A stretch of DNA of 64,000 bases, taken from Cymbomonas tetramitiformis (lineage: Eukaryota; Chlorophyta; Pyramimonadophyceae; Pyramimonadales; Pyramimonadaceae). Position 1 is the stretch's first letter. Each line of letters begins with the position of its first letter. The position numbers and the translations under genes were made by a program. Under the pieces are notes generated by a model. It searched no databases and was not told where the DNA came from. It saw only the letters and a list, made by a program, of their open reading frames with translations. The DNA is taken from NCBI GenBank assembly GCA_001247695.2, contig LGRX02033488.1:1-64000 (forward strand), read 5' to 3'. Shown here piece by piece: positions 22,722 to 34,165 of this stretch.

Positions 22722-25700
22722 TGTATCATTAAATATATGACCTTACATTGATTCACAAGTGTAATAAATAATCACTGACACTACTATGTAAAGTTGACAA
22801 TGCACTGAAACGAAAGTGCAATGATCAATAATCATATCAACACATGATACATAGTACCATCCAGCTTGATCACGATAGCAGCTGGATGTCAAGTGATGGC
22901 GATAGATGGGGACAGAATCAACCAACATGCTGTAGGGCTGGATGGAGAAATCTCCAGACCCGAAGGCATCATACAATGCTCAGATAGCAGCTGGTCACTG
23001 CTGAGCATTGTCCACACGTCTCACATATCATCGCTGGAGCAAGAACAACAACCACACTGCATTGTGACAATTGATTCAGAAATGATCAGCACAATAAGCA
23101 TGTACATTCTCAGATCAGTACCTACATATTGAACTGACAGAGGTTGTTGAGGACACACACACACACACATTGTGTTGTGTGGAACTGCTTAGATTATTAT
23201 CAAGCTATGTCCTGATATATTTGGAATCTAGAGATATCACTTTGATATGCTCTCAGTGCACAGCCATATGCCCAAATATATCATAGGTTCTGATAAGTTA
23301 TCACTTAAGTGGTTAACCCGCTTACAGTTGATACACCTAATAAATCATTGGGAAGTGGACCAACTTCCATGGGTTTCAAATCAGCAAAACCCATATATAT
23401 GCTCAACCATAGATGTTGACCATCAGAAATATTCACTATATTGCCATGAAAAATATCATGTGCAAAAGTGAGATAAGTTGCATTAGTTCTGTAACTTGCA
23501 ACTTCCACACACACACCGAGATATATTACTGAGGTAAATATTTAATTGCCAAAAAAGATGGAAAATGGGTAAAAATCGTTGGCGATAAATTTCAAAACTG
23601 AAATTCCGACCCCATTTTATTTCGAATTATGATTTTATACCTATTAAGGTATCTGAAAAACATAATGAGCCTGGTCATATCTCGTGTAACACCCTAAACA
23701 TCAGGTGTGTAACATCTAGGGGTATACAAAGTTGTTGTACTAAAATGCGTGAAAAACTCACACGTTAGATTTGAAAATGATGTTATGGTCATCATTTTTT
23801 TTAGTTACTCTATTTTATTAGCTATTGAAAAATATGCTCAAAATAGTACAGCACCTGTAACGCCCTAATATTACCTATATTCACGTGTACAGTTACAGGG
23901 GTGTAACATACCTCTACGTGATACACCGTGAAAAATTGAATGCAGTTTTGCTTAAATTTCTTTGCAAAATGTTCATACTGCTTTAATTTAACATATTTTA
24001 GGGTTATTGATGACAAGTAACACCCTAATGTCACTGTGGGAGATAAGGGTCACTGTAACGCTATATACCCTGAAATGCCACCTATATAATAGGAAACACT
24101 TTGTGTTTGGCATTATGTCATGCTGAAATCAGCACAGACATGCCAATATATCGGGCAACAACCCAAGAACTGTCGGACAACAACCCTAAAACTGTATAAG
24201 CTGCTTCCTACAAGGACTGCAAGCTATAAGCTGTAAGCTATACGCTATAAGCTATACGCTATAAGCTAAGAGGTATAAAAACAACTAACAACTGCCTATG
24301 TTCACACTTTCTTGAGGAGGGAAGAAGGTGGATAGGATTACACACATACCCATTTTATATTCCGATCTGGTGATTTCTGATAGATTGCTTTTTGGATAAA
24401 ACCACTGCATCCACAAGTAACGTTGAAATCTGTACAACGTTAAACCCACCATCACTAATAAAGTGTAAACTCGGATTGTGAAATTACATCCCAATGACTA
24501 TAAGTTGACTATTGCTCAGCATTTACATCCTCGAGTAAGTTCGGAATGCTGAACTATATACATAACATATAACCTGATACCATGCTTAATTGCATATCCT
24601 GGATCAGAAGATGGTAGTTATATAATGTATATATATATCCCACCTGATACACTTTGGCACTATAGCCGTACATAAGAGTGGGAAGGACAGGTGCATCGCT
24701 GTAGGACTGGTTGATATAGTCCCAGTACTGAAGGCAGAATTTGGCACCCGAATAACAGCTGATAACTGTTGGGAGACCACCATGCAAAACCTTCCAAGCG
24801 TAATTCCTTTGTCCTAAGATGCAAGTGAATTGTTCATAATATGTTGACATCACATAAAGGCATTCTGAGGAAACCCTTATATATTCATATGAGTTGTCAT
24901 CACTACAAATGACATGGGTTTCGAATCATCGAAATGAGTATAACTCCGATGAATTCATTAGTACAGAACAGCTGCTGAGATTATTCCTCCGGCTGGATTG
25001 CAATCATTCACAATCCCTGTACATTCCGGTGACAAAATTTTGCACTGGACTGATCACCACATTTGGTATAATCTGTGATATATAAGTCATCAGAGAAAGC
25101 ACAATGCTGTCTAGACTCACAAAGATGAGTAACAGATATTCTCAGATGTAATAAATTGAGGCACAATGTGACCTACGCTAAAATCGCGTATGCTCGGGCA
25201 CTGTATTGTGACCTGCGCTGAGATCGCGTATGCATGGACACAATATGACTCGTGCCGATGACGTGGACACAATTCATACAACCTCCGGTACAAACGGACA
25301 AGGTTGACTGCCACGACATCACATTTGAAATCAATAAATCACTCAGAGAGAAGGTGTTGACATCAGTACAACACCATTATACATACAGTCATGAGGATTT
25401 TAAAGAAGACACAGTCTCTCCGATATTGACAAGCATGGTATATATATTACCATGCTCTCTGATCATATATCTGATATCCCACAGCATACGATGATGGTAA
25501 TGGCAAACCACTTCGCCGCTGGAGGGTAGTGTTGTATTTTGTACAACACATGCATGGGCACTATATGACCCACGCTGATGACGTGAATTCGGGCTGCATC
25601 CCAACGACTGCAATGCACCTTCGGTGCAATGGGCTGCATCCCGAGAACTGCTATCCAGCTTCATAGAAAGCTTCCACGTCATCACATAGAGGTTGGACCT

Positions 25701-27028
25701 CTGTTGTATTTAAACGGCGCTTGACAACCGCCTAGCAATACACTTCCTTGAGGGGGGAAGATGATAAGCTAAAAATACAACTAAAAACCAAATAAATAAT
25801 AAAGACAAATACTATAACAAGTAAGTTGCATCATCGTTTTTGTTTTGGTAATCGTGACTATATACAGTCAAACCATGCAGAACTCCATGAAGTTGACACA
25901 TATATGTATCAAACATTTCTAAGGTCATCAGCCATGACATACATATGAGCTTGATTTTGAAGACTTAGACATTGTATACATCTGGTCTAGCATGTATCCA
26001 GACTAGAATTGTATATTGACACGGTGCAAGCACTATAGCCTCTGTCACCGATGATCATTGAAAAAGGGCAACCATTCTTGATATTTCATACATATCATCT
26101 GATTGGATCATTAAAGGTGTCAAGATTACTCAATGCAATATGCAGGCTACGGCCTGAGTACAACACCTATATAGGTCAAAGCCATTGAGCTGACCAATGC
26201 AGCATAAATGCTAGCTGCCTTTGAAGACTACATAATAAGTCTATTGCCCTTATGTCTTGAAATGTATCCGTGTATTGGCATCTCTTTAAGGTAATCATGC
26301 CTGCTGAATGAGCCATACCAACCATCTTGTCTTCATTGATCATTACATATCTGATCATACCGCCATTGAACAATGCCTATTCAGTGAGATTATTATATCA
26401 CGAGGCATTTCAGTAGTGCACATTAAACAATTGCAGTGCAGCAAAGATCATCAGCTCTTCATCATACCTAAAGGTTGAGTTGTTGTCAAAAGTATTGATT
26501 TATCAGACACCATATCCCAGAGGTCTATTCATCATGGAAGACAGAATCTGTACAATCATGGCTATTCAGCCTCCAACATAGCTAACATAGCTATCCAGCC
26601 TATGACCCAACCGTTGGTAAGCAGCCTCTACGCCGTATGGCAAAAGATGGCAAATAATCTCTCGGTCATTCTTGGGCATAGTCGGCCAATTCAGGATATT
26701 TATCCCGAAATTCTCCAAGATTGTTGAGCCACTCATGTTTTCCATGTCATATGAAAACAGCCAACATACCGCCCTATGACAGGAATCATCTCCTTCAACA
26801 AGGGGAAGTGGTTATGCTGTAAAATTGACCAATATGATCATCATAAAAGTGACAGATTTGAGAAAATCGATTGAAACTTGTATTGAAAATGACCATTCCT
26901 TAAGATAAGGTATTGCACCTAAGGGAATAAAGGTTTCATCGTCTGAAATAGGATTATATTGATGATTGAGACGAATAATTGTATGTGTTGCTAGAAGAGT
27001 GTTTTGATAGTGTGCGTGTCTTACATAG
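22722..27028 (+). other. Non-coding interior of the 15.2-kb element, with short repeats
   Basis: I see no gene. Notable items are the third CAGCT hairpin at 22862-22884, an (AC)n run near 23153-23168, a short AGCTATA-CGCTATA array at about 24224-24268, and a duplicated GTGACCTNCGCTNANATCGCG motif near 25167 and 25208. Two related modules at about 24284-24330 and 25715-25765 share ACAACYGCCT and a CTTGAGGRGGGAAGA purine stretch. Short ORFs lack recognisable domains. Confidence 0.5.
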
Positions 27029-28063
27029 GAAGCGGTTCAGCTTTACGATGTGGAGCACCCCAAAAGGGCGGCGACATCGGTGGATAATCCGGACGGAAGT
27101 CGTTACCGCGACCATAACATGGACCTGTATGAATGTGACATAGTCAAAGAGTCCTTGTACATATTGGACCTGACTACCAAGGCAGTGGACCTTTTGCAGA
27201 CCACTTCTTCGCCAACTTCGGGTTTTGTTTTGCCGGTGGTGGGGGATTTGATCCACAAGCTCAAGGCCGAGAGCAAAGTGAAGTACAATAAGGTAGTCAG
27301 GAAAATCGAGAACATAAGTGTGCAAGAGGCAAGACAAAACCTGCTTGAGGCCATTGAACAAAGGTGTGCACTCCGATAAATTGTCGTTTTTGTAGCTATT
27401 CACGCGGTGCATAAACCTGGTGTTGGGCAGAACGGCAGATATCTTTGTGTGATTAAATTTGGTGTTGCAATTGTGATGGGTGCCAGGTTCTTCAAGGATC
27501 TCCTAGCTTGCAAGCTGGAAGATTTTGCTGTCTCCACCTTCCTCGATCCGCGGTACAAAAACTTGGAGTTCAAAATGTTGGAGGGCTGGCGGTCAGGTAC
27601 TTTGACCAGATCTCACATCATTCACTTGGCACGCTCTGCGTACGAGGCTGACTGGATGCCTAAAGAGTCTGACACCCCTCTTGCGGTCCCTTCGCCAGCC
27701 CTTGAGCATATTGAGCAGAAGAGCAACCTAGTTAGCTTTTTAGAAGATAGTGATGACGATGAGGACCATCTTGTTTCATCAGCATCCGCCGCGCCTTCCA
27801 CTGAAGTTGAAGATGAATTCAAGAAGTACTTGAGCCTTCCTGCTTGTGATGGGAACTTAGATATCTTGGAGTGGTGGCGAGGGAACTCCACTGAGCTGCC
27901 GAACATGGCGCGCATGGCGAGGCAGTTCCTTGCGGCACCTGCTAGCACTGCAGGCGTGGAGAGAACATTTAGCGCCTGCGGGCAGATGCACTCAGATCTG
28001 CGTAAGTCAGTGAAGGAAGGGACTCTTCAGCATTCTCTTATGGCATCCATCAACACTAAGTAA
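27029..28063 (+). pseudogene. hAT transposase, C-terminal part, two exons
   Basis: Exon 27029-27363 and exon 27487-28063 join across a 123-bp GT-AG intron (AAAG|GTGTGC...TGCCAG|GTTC) to give about 303 residues. The first exon begins after an acceptor-like ACATAG and contains LYILDLTTKAVDLLQTTSSP, a typical hAT mid-region. The second has VSTFLDPRYKNLEF and an acidic linker. It then has the C-terminal dimerisation domain: LDILEWWRGNSTELPNMARM, AAPASTAGVERTFSACGQ and DLRKSVKEGTLQHSLM. The BED zinc finger and first catalytic part are missing upstream, so it is a fragment. The inverted-repeat-like CAAGGGTCGGTATCGCGA near 28437, read on the minus strand, may be the element's 3' terminus. It has the same orientation as the surrounding LTR element. 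Confidence 0.85.
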
Positions 28064-28251
28064 GTGATATTATGCATGTGTATGCTTGTTGTGCCTGCCA
28101 CCTATTTTTGTGTCTGTCAATTGCATTGGCAGTTATTGTGCTCTTGGGTCTTGGCAGTGTGGTATCGAACTATCGATAGTTATCACGATATTTAGGAGGC
28201 AAATCTGTTATTCATATCGCTCGATTAGTTCGTTTCGCTTGTCATTATCGA

Positions 28252-28372
28252 TCGATAGGTTCACAAAACTATCGCCATCGTCCGATAAGTTCACAAAATT
28301 GTCGTTGTCGTTCGATAAGTTCACAAAATTGTCGGTGTCGTCCGATAAGTTAGAAAAGTTATCGTTGTCGTT
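28252..28372. repeat. 30-bp minisatellite, four units
   Basis: Units of the form CGATAAGTTCACAAAATTGT plus TCGTTGTCGT start at about 28252, 28283, 28313 and 28343. They lie between the hAT stop codon and its presumed terminus, which is usual for subterminal repeats of DNA transposons. Confidence 0.8.
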
Positions 28373-29236
28373 CGATGATAAAAACAGAGTTATTCATTGT
28401 TATTTGATAAGTTTAAAAAATCGCGATACCGACCCTTGAATAGGAAAGGAGTTTTTCATTGACTCTAGTTCCTGAATCCAGAATCACATAGAAGAAATAT
28501 TATATCCTGTGCATATAGAAAGTACATTGGAGTCAGATTCTGAGGATACAAGTGGACTTGAATGCACTCGGGTTTGTATTGAGTTGCAAATGTCCAAAGT
28601 TTTATTCTGACATCACTATCTATTTGTGGAATAGCATACAATGGTATAAACCATCCACATATAGATTGACATCATACTGGTGGTTTCATATCATTTTGGC
28701 ACATAAGACACGCATGCTTCATTGAGGAATTATGACTCTTTGAAAGCTCATTCTGGAATGTTTAGAAATTTATCGCCTCGTCCATAAGGCCACGAAGTCT
28801 TGGGAAAAGCCATGGCGGAACTCGAATCCGCAATCTGCAGATGGTTTCCAAGCGCAGTTCATCCTCATTCTGGAAAGTGACAGAAATTTTATAGTCATCA
28901 ACAAGTCACAATTCTATCGGATTGGAATGACACATTCATCATTCATACTTCTTTACCATGACAAGTCTCTGAATAGTGTTTGCCCAAAAATAAAATGGGC
29001 ACCATTGAGATAAGTGATCGTGTACTGAAGAAGATACACATATCACTAGGCAATGCCATGTTCTAGTCATAATGAAATGACATATCAGCCATTCATCAAG
29101 TACGAAAATACAGCTTGTACTAAGTTGTTGTCATTACAGACACTTCTTGATTGATTCTCCATTAGCTTCGATACCAAAGTCAACTTCGGTACCATCACTG
29201 ATTTCATTGTTCATTATGACAACCATTATCCAGAAA

Positions 29237-29320
29237 CATTGTCTAAGTTGGACACACCATTGTCTAAGTTGGACACACCATTTTCTAAATTGGACACACC
29301 ATTGTCTAAGTTGGGCACAC
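29237..29320. repeat. 21-bp minisatellite, four units
   Basis: Four exact-length units of the type CATTGTCTAAGTTGGACACA plus C run without gaps. The third and fourth carry substitutions. Confidence 0.9.
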
Positions 29321-30746
29321 TATAGTGACCCTGAACTGACAATGTATGTGGGCTGCAACCCAAAAACTGCATATTGAATCATAGTGAATTGACATTGGCA
29401 TTTGACATCATCTGGCATTTGCCACATTCAAAAACGTCAGGCATATTGCCGGTATGACGTAGAGAGAATCGGTGTTCATATTGACATTGTTACCTCGAAA
29501 GCATTCGATGAGTAATCTCAGTCTGATTTTCTATCAAACCATTTTCACATAACATAATGATCGAATAGCATTCTCCATCACCATCTGATTAATTTGATAC
29601 ACCTCTCTTTAAAGGGGAAGGAAGAAGTATAGATTCATTCATTCTTCATACAGCTGCCACAAATTGATTTACATCATTTTGATTTTACATCATTGTGATT
29701 TTGCTTGGAAGATTAAAAATCTTATGAAAAGTCTCAGCATCTGTGTATAGCAGTCATAAAGTTGATGACACGGTACATCATGCCGATTGAAGCATCAGAT
29801 GAAGTCTTTATTTGACTTACTGACAGATGAAGTTCATTATGAAGAAATCATAAATGCACATTTCTCCGGCTCTATCATATTATATGAAGGGCACTGACAT
29901 AGGAGAATGATGTTTTTTTTTTTTAATGAGAATAAGCTATATTGTAAGCTTACGACCATCACTTTGACGTCAACAGCCTGAGATGCTGATTGTTGAATTT
30001 CAAGAGCTAAAGGATTCGTTGAATCAGCCTTGGTAACATGTGTTTTGATTGATGAATTGCTGATCCATGGTTTTCCCCCAAATCTAAGAGAAGCTGGCAC
30101 ACAAGTTGTTGCCAATGTCTTGAGGAAAGCATCTGAGCAAAGGATTGCCAGTTATGCCATCAGGCATCGAATTCCATAACAGCAAAGCCGAGTGAGTGAG
30201 ATCCGCCACTCTAGCTATTTGCCCGTCATTCCTTCCAGGTTCATGACAAGAGACAATTCATCAAAGTCATACACCAATGCATAAGTCACATGTATGGTTG
30301 CACAGTTTGTATCCGAATGCAATCCCATAGAGGTTAAGCATCTAGATAGCAACTCTGGCCAACAAAAAGCCTTCCTGTCTTCGGATATCTTGAGCATTCT
30401 CATTTCCAGCTCCATCATGGTCAAGGAAGCATCATGCATGTGCCTCGCCGAGACGCTGCTCCTCAAAGCCGCACACTTGAGGCGAGCCTTATGAGACAAT
30501 GACCTTTGGCCTGTGGGGCGTCAACCCCTTATCAAATCCTGAACACTTGTTAACACCTGGATAAATTTATCATGATGCAACTTAAGTGGGATTATAAGTT
30601 CCACATAATCATATTGTCTACGTATGCTGAAGGCATAACTGCCGCATATGGTCACGATAGGTCGCAGCTTCTATAACATTGTGGCTTCTGAGTCAAAAGC
30701 TGATAGCCGATGACTTTTGCCAATAATTGCCGACCGAATAATAATC

Positions 30747-30852
30747 AGGGCCGCATCCCAATAACTGCAGGGCTGCATCCCAATAACTGCAGGGCTGCAT
30801 CCCAAGAACTGCAGGGCTGCGTCCCGAGAACTGCAGGGTTACATCCCTAACA
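30747..30852. repeat. 22-bp minisatellite, 4.5 units
   Basis: Units of the type CAGGGCTGCATCCCAATAAC plus TG repeat four times and end in a partial fifth (CAGGGTTACATCCC). Single relatives of the unit are scattered at about 25590, 25633, 29351 and 31650 in the same element. Confidence 0.85.
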
Positions 30853-31853
30853 TTTTTACCCTGCATAAAATTGATATGACAGGAGCAGGAATTGATCCTT
30901 CCTTGCTGAGGTGTAGTGAGCCTTGTACAAAATCATACCCTTGCACAGATACGCACACATGCGAGATATCATATCTGTGGATAAATAAAAACTGCTAAAT
31001 GCTACCTTTGCCATACCGTGGTTTGTCATTCGGATTATGGTCAGTCATCCGAAGTTACCGGCGACATCGACTGAGGTAGACGGAGTTGTGATCCTAAGTT
31101 ATGCCTGACACACATAACTAAAATAAATTTCACATTAGTACGTGGCGAATCCACTCTGAATCGACAGATGTTCGTCAAAGCGTGCGTACTGGACAAACAA
31201 ATTGAGGAGTTAAAGCAGACCGGTTATGGATTATAAGTCCAATTCCGTTAAGCAGGGCCACTTCGTTTGCATTAAAACAAGCCCCCGGTGAAATAACTCC
31301 GGAAACATCGGGCTCCCCGTGACCGCCTGTGAACCTCCAAAGTAGCTTCAGGAGGGGAGGAAGGGTTGGGTGCACTATATATAATAACTGTGGAAACATG
31401 TACCTAAAGGTTTTCGTCGATCAGTTGTATATATAAGGTCGAGAATCGTTCGATTATAAATTGTTAAATCGTCCGATCATCGTTCGCAAAGGCGTCGACG
31501 GCTAGCGCAAATAATCCGTAACGTAAACCTCGGATACCTTGAATCGTCACTCTGAATCACGATACGCCTTGAAGCGTCGTCAATCTAAATCACGATATGC
31601 AATTCATGGAACCTTGAATCGTCACTCTGCAATACGATACGCAATTCAAAGGGGGCTACATCCTAAGAACTGTAAGGCTAAATGCCTAAGGTGAGGGTTT
31701 AAAGTGGACTCAGTTCCCCCCAATATCCTAACAACACCATGAGGGACGCCTCAAATCGGTGTAAGAAGACTGGTACCAGCAGCAGCAGCAGCAGCAACAA
31801 AGACATCAAAGACATATACAAAGGTATGCCCGTTGTGAGGTCACAACTCTCTT

Positions 31854-31865
31854 AAGAGGGGAGAT
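31854..31865 (+). promoter_or_regulatory. Polypurine tract of the 15.2-kb element
   Basis: AAGAGGGGAGAT lies directly upstream of the 3' LTR, the usual site for second-strand priming in LTR retrotransposons. Confidence 0.8.
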
Positions 31866-31866
31866 C

Positions 31867-32428
31867 TGTCAGGGTTATGACCGATGACACATGTGTCATA
31901 CATGTCATACGTGTCATACCTGTCAGACATGTCATACCATGTCATGTCATGTCATGTCATCATGTCATATATTATATGACAGACAGTCGTCAGTACGGTC
32001 GACTATGACATGTACAGTCATATCATCTGTCATTTACTCAAGGTGAGACTTGAGTGACACCTGTCATCGAGAGGCCAGTATTCTGGACTCGAGATGGCAA
32101 AGCAAGATTGAACCTTGAAGAACCGAATGGTTCGGAGAGAACTCATCTTCGCTTCAAGCATGTTCTGAACAAGCATGTGAGTATCATATGGCTTATTCGT
32201 TCAGCCGATACTGATTGTTCAACCAATGCCTTGGGTTCACAACCCGATTGCGGTAGCATCTATGAGATGCAGGGCATTGCGTATATATGAGGTAGCGTTG
32301 GGCTACAGCAGTGACTTCGGACGAAGCACTGCACTCGTCACCCGCACATACGTTGCACGAGTTGTTACTGTTCAATAACATCCGTGCTATCATATCATAG
32401 GGCTTCGCTTGCTAGCGAGACCTTAACA
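31867..32428 (+). repeat. 3' LTR of the 15.2-kb element (562 bp)
   Basis: It matches the left LTR over its whole length, with indels in the CATGTCAT repeats and a short deletion near the GAGTGACAC region. It is followed by the GTGCG target duplication. Confidence 0.92.
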
Positions 32429-32433
32429 GTGCG

Positions 32434-32813
32434 CGTGTTTGTGTTTATCAAGCGACTTAAGCCGGTGTTGGCGGAATTTCTTTCATGCAGATTGGACTTG
32501 TTTTCGTTTGCTTATAGATGTTGTGTACATATATGTGATACGTAATTGTATATACAAAAACGGCAAGATATACTGTAACGTGAACACTGCTATGTCTGGA
32601 ACTAATCAAGCTATGGCAAGGCATGCGAGGTCCTACAGCGATTTGCACTATAGCGTCATTGTTTCCGCCCGGTGAGACGTATACCTGCGCGTGCCTGCTT
32701 GCAAAGAGGTGTGGTGCATGAATGTAAGCAGAACACGGTCAGTGGGATAAATACAGATGGTTTCACACCCGAGCGTCAGCAACGCCGAGATGAATGCTCG
32801 GACAGATCATATG
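32434..32813. other. No recognisable feature
   Basis: AT-balanced sequence right of the LTR element with ORFs under 80 codons and no known motif. It continues the sequence that lay to the left of 17226 before insertion. Confidence 0.4.
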
Positions 32814-32821
32814 ATACATAT

Positions 32822-32991
32822 GTTATGTTATGAGCGCGCTTTGGCATGAGCGCGCCAGGCGCGCTCATGATCATCACAAGCGCGCGGATTAGCGCGCTTG
32901 TGCTAAACTGTTTCTGGCACAAGCGTGCCAGGCGCGCTCATGCTAAAAATCGGCGCTCATATGCGCGCGGCGCGCTCATAACGTAACACAT
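32822..32991. mobile_element. Small GC-rich palindromic (foldback or MITE-like) element
   Basis: The outer arms GTTATGAGCGCGC (left) and GCGCGCTCATAAC (right) are inverted. Inside are a perfect 11-bp-arm palindrome at 32846-32868 (ATGAGCGCGCC facing GGCGCGCTCAT) and another at 32875-32902 (CACAAGCGCGC facing GCGCGCTTGTG). ATACATAT flanks both sides (32814-32821, 32992-32999), a candidate 8-bp target duplication, although the flanks themselves are partly palindromic. It has no coding capacity. Confidence 0.65.
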
Positions 32992-32999
32992 ATACATAT

Positions 33000-33406
33000 A
33001 AGTCTTGAGGTGAGGAAGATTATCCTCAAACCTGAAAGTTAGTAAGTACATAAACCTACATAATAAATGATGAATATCCGAGTCATCTGTGATGTAGTTC
33101 TATATTTTTTCCGTGTATAAAAGCTAAAAAAGAAAGTCACCCCAATAATGATATATCCAAACCGGAGGTTGGAGCCCCCCTCGCGAGGGCCCACGCATGG
33201 AATGGTGGGTTTACTTATTGAAATGCGCACAGATGTATGAAGTTGAATACCCCACAATACGCAATGCTCAGATTTACAAGTAGAAATGTTCTATTACAAG
33301 GTGTTACAACCAAGAATATTCTAGAATTATTGGGGGCTTGCACCGATATTCTCAGGACGGCTATCCAAATTATATTCTATAATATACGAATCGTGTCGCA
33401 TTGCTA
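33000..33406. other. No recognisable feature
   Basis: AT-rich sequence beyond the 3' end of the OTU exon. No helicase motifs of a Helitron are found here, so the gene is truncated at this side. Confidence 0.45.
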
Positions 33407-34165
33407 CTATCTAGAAATATACGAGCTGCTGTAATGGGCGCCCCTATCAATCCTGCCATTGTGAGAAATCAATATCGGCTTCGAGGAATCCATGCGATCG
33501 GCCGTTATAGTTGACAATGTCTGCCTGGCAATGTCGAAAGGAATAAGTGCGTACGCATTATGATGCGGTATTTGTCTCCCATCTCGTGTGGTGTGCATGG
33601 AGAAAACGGGAAGATGATTCGGATCGGCATAAAAAAGTTTGGTATCTGAGCGCTGTTGGACGGTGCCATCCGGGGCATAAGTGGTTGGTTGCAAGCAATA
33701 TATATCCCGTTTGAAATGAACGGCCAAAGCCTTTATGGCGAAGTCCCCTGCGATCGGCACAAAAAAATCAAACACGGAGTGGTGCTAGCAAAAAGAGAGA
33801 TGCATATATAGACTCGAAATACAAGGAAGGCGTATAGTAGTATAATCACCGCCGTAAGTGTAAACCCCTGTGGCATTGGGTTGGTCATTTTGAACTCGGG
33901 CCACAAGAGCACTCCACTCTTCCATAGTATCCTGCATTCCCGGCGCGATTCGCCAAACTTGGCCAATGGCGGACGATAAGATGCCTGCGGCGGCACGCCG
34001 CAAAAAGCTTGCTTTCTGGACATCGTCTCCTCTATCGGTCAAGCCCGCCGCAAAAGCCACCGCGTAGAATAAACAGTTACCATCACCCAATATATTTTTG
34101 AAGGTGTGGTGCAAAACATGTAATTGACCATCAATGCCCGTAAGATCGGGTGGCGGCCGCGTCAT
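33407..34165 (-). CDS. OTU-family cysteine protease domain of a Helitron protein, two exons
   Basis: Exons 34165-33850 and 33747-33407 join across a 102-bp GT-AG intron to give 218 residues in one frame. Exon 1 holds the OTU catalytic block ILGDGNCLFYAVA (Asp, Cys). The splice restores the expected Gly-Gly-Asp-Phe-x-Ile-x-Ala-Leu-Ala segment. Exon 2 continues VHFKRDIYCLQ and ends with HHNAYALIPF, whose His fits the catalytic position. OTU enzymes cut ubiquitin linkages, and such domains occur in some Helitron-class transposon proteins. The upstream KIFFDTMTRPPPD reads as a continuation of the Rep domain in a shifted frame. This was therefore probably part of one large protein rather than a separate gene, even though it is intact as spliced. 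Confidence 0.75.

Larger units (their letters stand above)
28440..31853 (+). other. Non-coding interior of the 15.2-kb element, right part
   Basis: AT-rich, with two minisatellites (29237-29320 and 30747-30852). Minus-strand ORFs at 30499-30215 (94 codons) and 30115-29837 (92 codons) may be pieces of one degraded captured coding sequence, but I recognise no family. A GGGCTGCATCCC...AACTGC motif occurs in several places. Purine-rich GAGGGGAAGAA-like stretches occur near 29615 and 31346. Confidence 0.45.
17231..32428 (+). mobile_element. 15.2-kb LTR retrotransposon derivative without gag-pol
   Basis: Two direct LTRs (17231-17803 and 31867-32428) start TGTCAGGG and end CTTAACA. They are flanked by a perfect 5-bp target duplication GTGCG at 17226-17230 and 32429-32433. 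A primer-binding-like TTGGTATTCTGC follows the left LTR and a purine tract AAGAGGGGAGAT precedes the right one, so the element reads left to right. The interior has no protease, RT or integrase. It carries a nested gag-only LTR element, a hAT transposase fragment and several minisatellites. This matches a large retrotransposon derivative (LARD) mobilised in trans. The LTRs differ by several indels and substitutions, so it is clearly older than the other two complete LTR elements here. Confidence 0.92.
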
